Assembly: GCA_913054055.1 (NCBI GenBank)
Contig: CAJXIT010000038.1
Span: 1 to 15,765, forward strand
DNA from: an uncultured Thalassolituus sp.
Lineage (GTDB): Bacteria > Pseudomonadota > Gammaproteobacteria > Pseudomonadales > Oceanobacteraceae
Length of the DNA stretch: 15,765 nucleotides
Direction of reading: 5' to 3'
This document shows positions 9,160 to 15,623 of this stretch, piece by piece (the stretch's first letter is position 1; every line of letters starts with the position of its first letter). The notes beneath the pieces were generated by a model. That model saw only the letters and a list, made by a program, of their open reading frames with translations. It was not told where the DNA came from and ran no database searches. A program made the position numbers and the translations under genes.

Positions 9160-9378
9160 GTGTCCACCATAGAAGTAGAAATTCATTTATCCAGTGACGA
9201 AGTCCAGCGTGCCTACGAAGGGGTAGAGAATGTCTATGCCGTGGCGGTGGATGGGCGTTCAATTCGATTTCCAGTGAAAATTCTTTGGCCTTACATTGCT
9301 CATAATGGCATTCACGGGCGCTTTCTTATTTATTTTGGGGAAGACCGAAAATTCAAAGAAGTTGAGCGCATTGCTTAA
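9160..9378 (+). CDS. DUF2835 family small protein
   Basis: A 72-residue protein, the usual length for DUF2835. The conserved core is visible in DGRSIRFPVKILWPYIA (31-47) and GIHGRFLIYF (50-59), followed by a charged tail. I place the start at GTG 9160, which has ATAGGG five bases upstream; a TTG at 9145 would put that site inside the gene and add residues not found in the family. No membrane segment or catalytic motif is seen; it looks like a small all-beta or alpha/beta cytoplasmic protein. It lies between the gdhB terminator and a long repeat-rich gap, so it probably has its own promoter in the AT-rich 60 bases upstream. The family often sits near gdhB in Pseudomonas relatives. Function is unknown. 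Confidence 0.85.
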   Translation: MSTIEVEIHLSSDEVQRAYEGVENVYAVAVDGRSIRFPVKILWPYIAHNGIHGRFLIYFGEDRKFKEVERIA

Positions 9379-9422
9379 TTTATTATGGTTTCAAGGAATC
9401 TGAGCAACTGTAAGGGTTTTTA

Positions 9423-9465
9423 AATAATGTTGAGCAGGCTGCTCTTCGACAAGCTCAGGGTGAAC
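9423..9465 (+). repeat. Hairpin repeat A, copy 1
   Basis: A 43-base unit that matches copy 2 (9684-9726) at 41 positions. It contains the arms TGAGC and GCTCA and the TTCGACAAGCTCAGGGTGAA core seen between genes in many proteobacterial genomes. It is directly followed by REP-like element B1. Confidence 0.85.
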
Positions 9466-9486
9466 AGATTGTATGAATAAAAACCC

Positions 9487-9511
9487 TGTAGGAGGCTGCT
9501 TGCAGGCGACC
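9487..9511 (+). repeat. REP-like element B1 (forward)
   Basis: A 25-base element starting TGTAGGAGG and ending GCGACC with an imperfect palindrome (CTGC-TT-GCAG) inside. The GTAG head followed by a GC-rich palindrome resembles the REP family of Pseudomonas. It matches B2 in inverted orientation at 23 of 25 positions. Confidence 0.8.
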
Positions 9512-9552
9512 TGAGTTTCAGGCTGTTGAATTGCATGGTGCGATAAAAACTG

Positions 9553-9577
9553 GGTCGCCAGCAAGCTGCCTCCTACA
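9553..9577 (-). repeat. REP-like element B2 (reverse)
   Basis: Reverse-strand copy that reads TGTAGGAGGCAGCTTGCTGG followed by CGACC. It faces B1 41 bases away, the head-to-head arrangement known as a BIME. Confidence 0.8.
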
Positions 9578-9596
9578 TTTATTGGAACCTAGCACC

Positions 9597-9621
9597 TGTG
9601 GGAGGGCGCTGGCGCGCGATA
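9597..9621 (+). repeat. REP-like element B3 (forward)
   Basis: Variant with a GTGG head (TGTGGGAGGGCGCTGGCGCG and CGATA). It is identical over all 25 bases to B6 on the other strand. Confidence 0.82.
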
Positions 9622-9643
9622 AATCTTTTCAGATATAAGCTCT

Positions 9644-9668
9644 GGTCGCGTGCAAGCACCCTCCTACA
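9644..9668 (-). repeat. REP-like element B4 (reverse)
   Basis: Reverse-strand copy reading TGTAGGAGGGTGCTTGCACG and CGACC, with an internal GTGC-TT-GCAC palindrome. It pairs with B3 as a second inverted pair. Confidence 0.8.
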
Positions 9669-9683
9669 AGAGAGGGGCTTTTG

Positions 9684-9726
9684 AATAATGCTGAGCAGGC
9701 TGCTCTTCGATAAGCTCAGGGTGAAC
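9684..9726 (+). repeat. Hairpin repeat A, copy 2
   Basis: Second copy of the 43-base unit, differing from copy 1 at two positions. The outer stem CTGAGC (9691-9696) / GCTCAG (9714-9719) is perfect, and GAGC-AGGCT-GCTC gives an alternative inner hairpin. It is again followed by a forward REP-like element (B5), so the A+B block (9423-9517) as a whole is repeated at 9684-9789. Confidence 0.85.
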
Positions 9727-9758
9727 GGGTTTATATAGGCGCAGATGCACAAAAATCC

Positions 9759-9783
9759 TGTAAGAGGCTGCCTGCAGGCGACC
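9759..9783 (+). repeat. REP-like element B5 (forward)
   Basis: Forward copy reading TGTAAGAGGCTGCCTGCAGG and CGACC; head slightly degenerate (GTAA). It matches B1 at 23 of 25 positions. Confidence 0.78.
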
Positions 9784-9805
9784 AGAGTTGAGAACAAAAA
9801 AACCG

Positions 9806-9830
9806 TATCGCGCGCCAGCGCCCTCCCACA
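9806..9830 (-). repeat. REP-like element B6 (reverse)
   Basis: Reverse-strand copy, identical to B3 over 25 bases. A truncated remnant of one more reverse copy (CCTCCCACA, 9849-9857) lies just beyond it. Confidence 0.82.
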
Positions 9831-9930
9831 AAATACAGTTAACCCTCAGCCTCCCACAAAAAGCACATAACTTCTATAAATCGCCCATACCACAAGCCTC
9901 AAACACCTAACATCTTGCAGTGAATATCTA

Positions 9931-9965
9931 TATAATATGCCCGCAAATTTTATTGAGGGTCTAAC
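9931..9965 (+). promoter_or_regulatory. pyrD -10 element and ribosome binding site
   Basis: TATAAT at 9931-9936 is a perfect -10, giving a start near 9943. No good -35 is seen at 17 bases (TTGCAG at 9915 is only 10 bases away). GAGGG at 9955-9959 lies six bases before the GTG start and decides it. Confidence 0.6.
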
Positions 9966-10988
9966 GTGTACGAGTTCATTCGCAAAATCTTATTTAAATT
10001 GGATGCTGAGACATCACACGAACTAACATTAGACCTATTAGGTGCTGCGCAGCGCTTAGGCTTAATCAAGCTGTTTGCACCAAAAGTCACCAGTAAGCCG
10101 GTTGAGCTGCTGGGTCTGACTTTCCCGAATCCTGTGGGTTTGGCCGCTGGCCTTGATAAAAACGGTGATTACATTGATGCCTTAGGTAACCTTGGCTTTG
10201 GTTTCATTGAAATTGGCACCATTACACCTCGCCCACAACCGGGTAACCCTCAACCCCGTTTATTCCGTTTGCCTGAGCACCAAGCCATCATTAACCGTAT
10301 GGGCTTCAACAATAAAGGTGTGGATCACTTGGTAGAGCAAGTGAAAAAGTCGAAATACAAAGGCGTATTGGGCATTAACATTGGTAAGAACTTTGATACC
10401 GCGGTTGAAGACGCGGATAACGATTACAAAATCTGTTTAGAAAAAGTTTACGCCCACGCTGACTACGTCACCGTTAACATCTCAAGCCCGAATACCCCTG
10501 GGCTACGTAACCTGCAATTTGGCGATTCTTTAAAATCATTACTGTCTACCCTTAAAACCACGCAAAATCGCTTGGCCGAAGAGCAAGGCAAATACGTGCC
10601 TATTTTGGTGAAAATTGCACCAGACATGGATCAAGATGAAACCAAAATGGTGGCATCAGCGCTATTAGAAAGTGGCATGGACGGCGTCATTGCCACCAAT
10701 ACTACGCTAGAGCGTGAAGCGGTTGCAGGCCATAAACATGCAGAAGAAGCGGGTGGTTTAAGTGGTCGCCCAGTACAAGAAGGCTCAACCCGTGTGATCA
10801 ACTGGTTAAAAGCTGAACTAGACGGCAAAATGCCCATTATTGGCGTAGGCGGCATCATTGATGGCGCGTCAGCGGCAGAAAAATCAAAAGCCGGGGCCGA
10901 CTTGGTTCAGGTGTATTCTGGTTTTATTTACCGTGGCCCTAAGTTGATCAGCGAAGCCAATGACGCCATTGCGGCCATTAAAGCTTAA
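9966..10988 (+). CDS. pyrD: Dihydroorotate dehydrogenase (quinone), class 2
   Basis: A 340-residue peripheral inner-membrane flavoenzyme that oxidises dihydroorotate to orotate with quinone as acceptor, the fourth step of pyrimidine synthesis. Residues 1-37 form the amphipathic N-terminal extension that marks class 2 and docks on the membrane. FMN-binding motifs are PVGLAAGLDKNGD (56-68, with K65) and GVGGI (293-297) with YSGFIYRGP near the C-terminus. The catalytic base is Ser174 in NISSPNTPGLR, equivalent to Ser175 of E. coli. Substrate residues NRMGFNN are present. The start is GTG, supported by GAGGG six bases upstream and by the family's N-terminus. It is a single gene, convergent with rmf across a GC-rich hairpin. 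Confidence 0.98.
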   Translation: MYEFIRKILFKLDAETSHELTLDLLGAAQRLGLIKLFAPKVTSKPVELLGLTFPNPVGLAAGLDKNGDYIDALGNLGFGFIEIGTITPRPQPGNPQPRLFRLPEHQAIINRMGFNNKGVDHLVEQVKKSKYKGVLGINIGKNFDTAVEDADNDYKICLEKVYAHADYVTVNISSPNTPGLRNLQFGDSLKSLLSTLKTTQNRLAEEQGKYVPILVKIAPDMDQDETKMVASALLESGMDGVIATNTTLEREAVAGHKHAEEAGGLSGRPVQEGSTRVINWLKAELDGKMPIIGVGGIIDGASAAEKSKAGADLVQVYSGFIYRGPKLISEANDAIAAIKA

Positions 10989-11047
10989 ATAACACACAGG
11001 CTGGTTGATTGAGAAGGTTTGGGCGAAATTTAAAAGCCCAGAAATGA

Positions 11048-11072
11048 AAGAGGGCCCTGGTGGGGCCCTTTA
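11048..11072. terminator. Hairpin between convergent pyrD and rmf, possible bidirectional terminator
   Basis: AGGGCCC (11051-11057) pairs with GGGCCCT (11063-11069) across the loop TGGTG. The plus strand continues only TTTAG, but on the minus strand the stem is followed by TCTTTCATTT, so it may serve rmf better than pyrD. A second small stem TGGGC/GCCCA (11020-11040) lies upstream. Confidence 0.6.
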
Positions 11073-11137
11073 GAATATAGAATTAAATAATTTGGGATGT
11101 TCGTTTGTTGTGTTGGCCTTTCGTGTTTAGTTAAGGG

Positions 11138-11332
11138 TTAAAGTGGAATTTTGTGGACGCCTGCAACACCTGAATACCCGTCCCAGTGGTCAGAGCGACC
11201 TTCACGCCAACCATTCATCCATTCGAAATGCGTGTTACCACTTGGGCATAAATCTTTTGATTTGCCCTGTACACCAGCGAAGTAACCTTTTTGGAACGCT
11301 CGGCGTACCATGTCACGCTTCTGTCTTCTCAT
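11138..11332 (-). CDS. rmf: Ribosome modulation factor
   Basis: A 64-residue basic protein that binds the 30S subunit in stationary phase and drives formation of inactive 100S ribosome dimers with HPF. The family signature is clear: MRRQKRDMVRRAFQKGYFAG (1-20), GKSKDLCP (23-30), GWREGRSDHWDG (41-52) and a C-terminal GVAGVHKI. I start at the ATG at 11332, preceded by AGAGG nine bases upstream; an upstream in-frame ATG at 11398 would add 22 residues that the family lacks. It is a single minus-strand gene between pyrD and rlmKL, the order also found in Pseudomonas. The gap to rlmKL (11333-11591) is AT-rich and must hold both promoters; I see no strong sigma-70 pair for rmf. Confidence 0.96.
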   Translation of the reverse strand: MRRQKRDMVRRAFQKGYFAGVQGKSKDLCPSGNTHFEWMNGWREGRSDHWDGYSGVAGVHKIPL

Positions 11333-11591
11333 AAGTCTTTGCCTCTGTTCGAAGATCGGTGGAGAGTGCTTGTTACGGAAAGCTGAACAAGCAACCATTT
11401 CAGTATGGTGACGGAACGGCTCCGTGTTAATGATTTATTTACTCTATAAATGACGTTTTTAAGCGTTAAAAGTTATTAAGAATTTAAGTGGCTGATTTTA
11501 AAAGCATTTAATTTAAGCGAAATACATGACCCTGAGCAAAATTGTTCTTAAATCAATAGATGGGCCAGTTAATATAAAAAGTTGATATGAC

Positions 11592-13850
11592 ATGACCGAT
11601 GCTTCTCAAACACCTGTACCAGAAAGCAGTGCAGATTCGAAAATAGATGCTAAGCCTCAGCCGCTTGTGGTCACCTGCCCAAAAGGTTTAGAAAACTTAT
11701 TGTCGGATGAAATCACCGAACTAGGTGGGGCTCAGGTAAAAATCGGCATGGCGTTTGTTAGTTGCGAAGCGGATCAGCAATTAGCATACAAGCTTTGTTT
11801 GTGGTCTCGATTAGCCAGTCGTGTTTTATGGCCTTTAAAGCATTTTGAAGGAGAAAGCGCCGATGAGCTGTATAAAGGTTTGTTGGATATTCCTTGGATT
11901 GAACATTTTTCTGATCGCCAAACCTTTCGTGTGTATTTTTCCGGCAGCTCCGATGAAATTCGCAATACTCACTTTGGTGCGTTAAAAGTAAAAGACGCCA
12001 TTTGCGATTATTTTCGTGATAAAACCGGTAACCGCCCAGACGTGGATAACAATCCAGACATTTCCATTCATGTGCGTTTAAACAAGGGTATCTTTTCGGT
12101 CAGCCTAGACATGGCCGGTGAATCCCTGCACCGCCGTGGGTATCGTCAAAGCCAAGGCATGGCACCGCTTAAAGAAAATTTAGCCGCCGCATTATTAATG
12201 CGCGCCGGTTGGCCAAAGCTAATGAGACAAGAAGACGGCGCATTATTAGACCCAATGTGTGGCTCCGGTACCTTATTGGTTGAAGCCGCGTTAATGGCCG
12301 CAGACATTGCACCGGGTTTATTGCGCAATCAATTTGCGTTTGAAAAATGGAAAAAACATCAGCTAAAAGAATGGCGTGACATGAAGCAAGACGCCGAAGA
12401 CCGCAAACTAAAAGCACAAGATTCTGAAGTAGAGCTAACCCTGGTGGGTTACGACATGGACAGCAGTGTATTAGCCAAAGCAAAAGACAATGCTCGTCGT
12501 GCCGGTGTTGCGCATTTTATTCATTTTAAACAGCAAGAATTAGCGCAACTGACCAAAGAAAAAGGCCTGCCAGAAACCGGTTTGATTTTATGTAATCCAC
12601 CGTATGGTGAGCGCTTAAGTGACGAAGTTGCAATTGGTGCCTTGTATGCGGCCATGGGTAATAAAGTGAAACAACACTTTGCAAATTGGACCATGGGTAT
12701 TTTTACTGGTAATCCAGAGCAAGCCTACCAATTTAAATTACGCGCTAACAAACAATACCAATTATTTAACGGTGCTATTTCGTCTAAGTTGTATTTGTAC
12801 GACATCTCAGTAGGCAGCAGCGAAAAAGCAAAAGCCGCCGCAGTGGACAAACAAAATAACCCGCAAAAAGACGAAGGCCCAGTTAAGTTAGGCGAGGGCG
12901 CGCAAATGGTGTGCAACCGCTTAAAGAAAAATCTTAAAAAAATGCGCGGCTGGATCAAAAAACAAAACACAGATTGCTACCGCGTTTACGATGCCGACAT
13001 GCCAGAATATTCAGTGGCCATTGATGTGTACGGGCAATGGATTCACATTCAAGAATACCAAGCGCCAAAATCGGTTGACCCGCAAAAAGCCGAAAGCCGT
13101 TTGCGCGACGTATTGGATGCGGTTCCGGTTGCGTTTAATGTGGACCGCGAAAAAGTGGTGTTAAAACAACGCAAAGTACAAAAGGGCAAACGCCAATACG
13201 AAAAACAAGACCAGCAGCAAAATTTCATGGAAGTGAAAGAAGGCAACTGCACTTTGTACGTGAATTTAACCGACTATTTAGATACAGGTTTATTTTTAGA
13301 TCACAGACCCATACGTACCGAAATTGAAGGGCTGGCCAAAAACAAAGACTTTTTAAACTTGTTTAGCTACACCTGCACCGCATCGGTTCATGCGGCAGTG
13401 GGTGGGGCGCGCAGTACCACCAGTGTGGACATGTCACAAACTTACCTAAACTGGGGCCGTAAAAACCTCACGCTAAATGGTTTGAACGAACAGAACCATG
13501 AATTTGTACAGGCAGATTGCCTGAAATGGCTTGAAACCGCGCAAACTGAAAAAGACCGCTACGACATCATCTTTATGGACCCCCCAAGTTTTTCTAACTC
13601 AAAGCGAATGGACGATGTATTAGATGTTCAGCGTGACCATGTGCAGTTAATTGAATTGGCCATGGGGCTATTGCGCCCAGGTGGCACATTAATCTTCTCA
13701 AATAACTTTAGGCGCTTCAAAATGGAGCGCGACGCACTAAAACAGTTCAATATTGACGATGTGACACAAGAATCTTTGCCTGATGACTTTAAGCGCAACA
13801 CCAAGATTCATCAGTGTTACAAGATCACCTTCCCTAAGGCCCAGTGCTGA
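11592..13850 (+). CDS. rlmL: Bifunctional 23S rRNA (guanine-N2/N7)-methyltransferase RlmKL
   Basis: A 752-residue fused enzyme that makes m2G2445 (N-terminal RlmL half) and m7G2069 (C-terminal RlmK half) in 23S rRNA during 50S assembly. After a hydrophilic extension of about 25 residues comes a THUMP domain (roughly 65-180). The RlmL Rossmann domain has DPMCGSGTLLVEAA (from residue 220) and NPPYGER (335-341). A lysine-rich linker (about 410-500) leads to the RlmK domain with LFSYTCTAS (around 590-598) and DPPSFS (663-668). The protein is about 50 residues longer than E. coli RlmKL (702), explained by the N-terminal extension and the linker. The ATG at 11592 lacks a clear Shine-Dalgarno sequence, and no later ATG exists before the conserved VTCPKGLE, so the start is slightly uncertain. 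No strong terminator follows it. Confidence 0.97.
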   Translation: MTDASQTPVPESSADSKIDAKPQPLVVTCPKGLENLLSDEITELGGAQVKIGMAFVSCEADQQLAYKLCLWSRLASRVLWPLKHFEGESADELYKGLLDIPWIEHFSDRQTFRVYFSGSSDEIRNTHFGALKVKDAICDYFRDKTGNRPDVDNNPDISIHVRLNKGIFSVSLDMAGESLHRRGYRQSQGMAPLKENLAAALLMRAGWPKLMRQEDGALLDPMCGSGTLLVEAALMAADIAPGLLRNQFAFEKWKKHQLKEWRDMKQDAEDRKLKAQDSEVELTLVGYDMDSSVLAKAKDNARRAGVAHFIHFKQQELAQLTKEKGLPETGLILCNPPYGERLSDEVAIGALYAAMGNKVKQHFANWTMGIFTGNPEQAYQFKLRANKQYQLFNGAISSKLYLYDISVGSSEKAKAAAVDKQNNPQKDEGPVKLGEGAQMVCNRLKKNLKKMRGWIKKQNTDCYRVYDADMPEYSVAIDVYGQWIHIQEYQAPKSVDPQKAESRLRDVLDAVPVAFNVDREKVVLKQRKVQKGKRQYEKQDQQQNFMEVKEGNCTLYVNLTDYLDTGLFLDHRPIRTEIEGLAKNKDFLNLFSYTCTASVHAAVGGARSTTSVDMSQTYLNWGRKNLTLNGLNEQNHEFVQADCLKWLETAQTEKDRYDIIFMDPPSFSNSKRMDDVLDVQRDHVQLIELAMGLLRPGGTLIFSNNFRRFKMERDALKQFNIDDVTQESLPDDFKRNTKIHQCYKITFPKAQC

Positions 13851-13890
13851 AGCACGCTGTAGGCCACTCTGAAAATAATATGAAAAAACC

Positions 13891-13907
13891 CGCCTCAAAA
13901 TGAGGCG
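13891..13907 (-). terminator. Hairpin with a U-tract on the minus strand
   Basis: CGCCTCA-AAA-TGAGGCG forms a perfect 7-bp stem. On the plus strand it is followed by TGTGGCACA, not Ts, so it is a poor terminator for rlmKL. On the minus strand it is followed by GGTTTTTTCA, which is the better reading, although no leftward gene is visible to its right. Confidence 0.5.
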
Positions 13908-13909
13908 TG

Positions 13910-13925
13910 TGGCACATCTTGTGCA
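13910..13925 (+). promoter_or_regulatory. Sigma-54 (-24/-12) promoter of the ammonium transporter gene
   Basis: TGGCACATCTTGTGCA matches the RpoN consensus TGGCACR-N4-TTGCW at all but one specified position, with the essential GG and GC at the required spacing. Transcription would start near 13937, giving a leader of about 150 bases before the GTG at 14091. Sigma-54 with NtrC control under nitrogen limitation is the known rule for amtB genes in Proteobacteria, so position and sequence support each other. I could not find a convincing NtrC site upstream. Confidence 0.75.
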
Positions 13926-14090
13926 TTAATCTGGGTCGATTATTAGGCGATGATCTAAACTGGCCCAGTTTAATCATCATTGAATATAAAACCTTGGTAA
14001 AAAGAAGTGCACGCGTTAGACGTACTTCGGCATTCATAAGCCGCAGACTCCATCGCATCAAAGCACTCAACCAAAAAAGAGGGGAATGTT

Positions 14091-15302
14091 GTGGAAAACA
14101 TCAACAGCGCTGTAGAAACCCTAATCAGCAGCTCAAATACTTATTTCATCCTACTAGGCGCCATCATGGTGTTGTTCATGCACGCAGGTTTTGCGTTTCT
14201 TGAAGTAGGTACTGTACGTAAAAAGAACCAAGTGAATGCCTTGGTTAAAATCATCACCGACTTTGGTGTCTCTACCATCGCTTACTTTTTTGTGGGCTAC
14301 GGTATTGCATACGGTTCAGACTTTTTTGCCAGCGCCACAGAGCTTTCGCAAAACAATGGATACGAACTGGTTAAATTTTTCTTCTTATTAACGTTTGCCG
14401 CCGCGATTCCAGCCATTGTATCGGGTGGTATTGCAGAGCGTGCAAAATTTTACCCATTCCTTGTGGCATCGGCGTTAATCGTTGCGCTTGTTTATCCTTT
14501 CTTTGAAGGTTTAATTTGGAATGGTAACTACGGCTACCAAGAGTGGTTAGAAGCCACATTTGGTGCGCAATTCCATGACTTTGCTGGCTCGGTGGTTGTA
14601 CACGGCATGGGTGGCTGGTTAGCGTTTGCAGCCATCTTTATTTTGCGTGAGCGTACGGGTCGTTACCGCGATGGTCGCCCGGTGGCATTTGCCCCATCAA
14701 ACATTCCTTTCTTAGCGCTAGGTGCTTGGATCTTAACCGTTGGTTGGTTCGGCTTTAACGTGATGTCGGCACAAACCATGGACGGCATCAGCGGTCTAGT
14801 GGCGGTTAACTCTTTAATGGCCATGGTTGGCGGCACTTTGGTTGCCATGGTAGTGGGTAAAAACGATCCAGGTTTCATTCACAACGGCCCATTAGCTGGC
14901 TTGGTTGCAGTGTGTGCCGGTTCGGATTTATTCCACCCAATGGGCGCGTTAATCGTAGGTGGTATTTCAGGCGGTTTATTCGTTTACACCTTCACCTTGT
15001 TCCAAAACAAATTCCCACGCATTGATGACGTATTAGGTGTTTGGCCTTTACACGGTTTGTGTGGTGTTTGGGGTGGTATTGCAGCCGGTATCTTTGGCCT
15101 AGAAGCGTTTGGCGGCATGGGCGGCGTAACCTTTATGTCACAGCTTGTGGGTTCATTAAGCGGTGTGGCCGTTGCGTTGATCGGTGGTTTTGCAGTTTAC
15201 GGATTAGTAAATGCAATCTCTGGTTTACGTCTGACTCAAGAAGAAGAATACAATGGTGCGGATTTAGCGATCCACAAAATTGCGTCTACTTCAGAAGACT
15301 AA
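14091..15302 (+). CDS. amt: Ammonium transporter, Amt family
   Basis: A 403-residue polytopic inner-membrane protein with about 11 membrane helices that takes up ammonium as a trimer. The pore twin-histidine pair is intact: His171 in VVVHGMGGW and His321 in PLHGLCGVWGG, 150 residues apart as in E. coli AmtB (168/318). The structural aspartate (Asp163 in HDFAGS) is also present. There is no cleavable signal peptide; the chain starts shortly before the first helix. The conserved cytosolic tail (GLRLTQEEEYNGADLAIH), where PII proteins regulate gating, is present. GTG at 14091 follows AGAGGGG by six bases and sets the start. A sigma-54 promoter lies upstream and a terminator follows. Unusually for amtB, no glnK gene adjoins it on either side within the window. 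Confidence 0.96.
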   Translation: MENINSAVETLISSSNTYFILLGAIMVLFMHAGFAFLEVGTVRKKNQVNALVKIITDFGVSTIAYFFVGYGIAYGSDFFASATELSQNNGYELVKFFFLLTFAAAIPAIVSGGIAERAKFYPFLVASALIVALVYPFFEGLIWNGNYGYQEWLEATFGAQFHDFAGSVVVHGMGGWLAFAAIFILRERTGRYRDGRPVAFAPSNIPFLALGAWILTVGWFGFNVMSAQTMDGISGLVAVNSLMAMVGGTLVAMVVGKNDPGFIHNGPLAGLVAVCAGSDLFHPMGALIVGGISGGLFVYTFTLFQNKFPRIDDVLGVWPLHGLCGVWGGIAAGIFGLEAFGGMGGVTFMSQLVGSLSGVAVALIGGFAVYGLVNAISGLRLTQEEEYNGADLAIHKIASTSED

Positions 15303-15341
15303 AAATTATTAGCAGGGCCGTTAACCTGCTATGAATTTAAG

Positions 15342-15374
15342 AAAGCGTCACTTGCAAGAGTGACGCTTTTTTTA
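15342..15374 (+). terminator. Rho-independent terminator of the ammonium transporter gene
   Basis: An 11-bp stem (15342-15352 with 15359-15369, AAAGCGTCACT / AGTGACGCTTT) with a six-base loop runs into a T-tract. It lies 40 bases after the stop codon. Confidence 0.93.
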
Positions 15375-15412
15375 TGCATGGACGTATTTATGTTCGCGAA
15401 ACCAAGGATGGT
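15373..15412 (+). repeat. Degenerate direct repeat D, copy 1
   Basis: TATGCATGGACGTATTTATG followed by a CGCGAAA core. It matches copy 2 (15426-15465) at about 31 of 40 positions, offset by 53 bases. Confidence 0.6.
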
Positions 15413-15425
15413 GGGAGCGGGTGGT

Positions 15426-15465
15426 TATGCTTGGGCGCATTTATGCACGCGAAATCATGGATGTA
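15426..15465 (+). repeat. Degenerate direct repeat D, copy 2
   Basis: TATGCTTGGGCGCATTTATG followed by CACGCGAAATCATGGATG. The shared CGCGAAA core and GGATG suggest a short two-unit tandem relic. Confidence 0.6.
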
Positions 15466-15476
15466 TCCCACCCCTT

Positions 15477-15515
15477 GTCATACCGGACGCACGAAGTGCT
15501 TTGATCCGGTATCTC
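15477..15515. repeat. Nested palindromic element C1
   Basis: An outer 8-bp inverted repeat ATACCGGA (15480-15487) / TCCGGTAT (15505-15512) encloses one small hairpin GCAC-GAA-GTGC (15489-15499). The GTCATxCCGGA...TCCGGxATC frame resembles intergenic palindromes common in proteobacterial genomes. Confidence 0.75.
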
Positions 15516-15565
15516 AAAAAGTATTTTCTTATAAACGATGCAATCTTTCGCTCATAGTCCAAGCA

Positions 15566-15623
15566 GATTCCGGATCATTTGGCTTCGCCACTCTTCGAGT
15601 CCGCTGAGCGGGTCCGGAATGAC
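15566..15623. repeat. Nested palindromic element C2 with three inner hairpins
   Basis: An outer inverted repeat ATTCCGGA (15567-15574) / TCCGGAAT (15613-15620) encloses three adjoining mini-hairpins: GGC-TTC-GCC (15581-15589), ACTC-TTC-GAGT (15590-15600) and CCGC-TGA-GCGG (15601-15611). It is an inverted relative of C1 and ends in GTCATTCCGGA on the minus strand. Confidence 0.78.

Larger units (their letters stand above)
9379..9965. other. Gene-free gap filled with REP-type repeats, ending in the pyrD promoter
   Basis: No credible gene lies in these 587 bases. Bases 9423-9857 are the repeat cluster, in the order A1, B1+, B2-, B3+, B4-, A2, B5+, B6-, remnant-. The rest is AT-rich spacer and the pyrD promoter. 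A 72-codon minus-strand frame through the repeats has no family resemblance. Confidence 0.8.

Noticed and set aside
9579..9797. 72-codon minus-strand reading frame
   Set aside because: It runs across the palindromic repeats, has no family resemblance and lacks a convincing ribosome site.
9423..9857. CRISPR array
   Set aside because: The repeats alternate in orientation, vary in sequence and have irregular spacing, and no cas gene is present.
9915..9936. TTGCAG / TATAAT as a complete sigma-70 promoter for pyrD
   Set aside because: The spacer is only 10 bases, far from the required 16-18, so only the -10 is retained.
11333..11398. Longer Rmf starting at the ATG at 11398
   Set aside because: The extra 22 residues are absent from the family, and a ribosome site precedes the ATG at 11332.
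13844..13855. GTGCT-GA-AGCAC as an NtrC-binding site for the transporter gene
   Set aside because: The half-sites are in the opposite order (GTGC...GCAC) from the NtrC consensus and too close together; it also overlaps the end of rlmKL.
13907..14203. 98-codon plus-strand reading frame overlapping the transporter start
   Set aside because: It spans the sigma-54 promoter and leader and then shadows the transporter gene in another frame; composition is not protein-like.
15360..15607. Two overlapping small plus-strand reading frames after the transporter gene
   Set aside because: They begin at the terminator and cross the repeats and palindromes; their translations look like random sequence.
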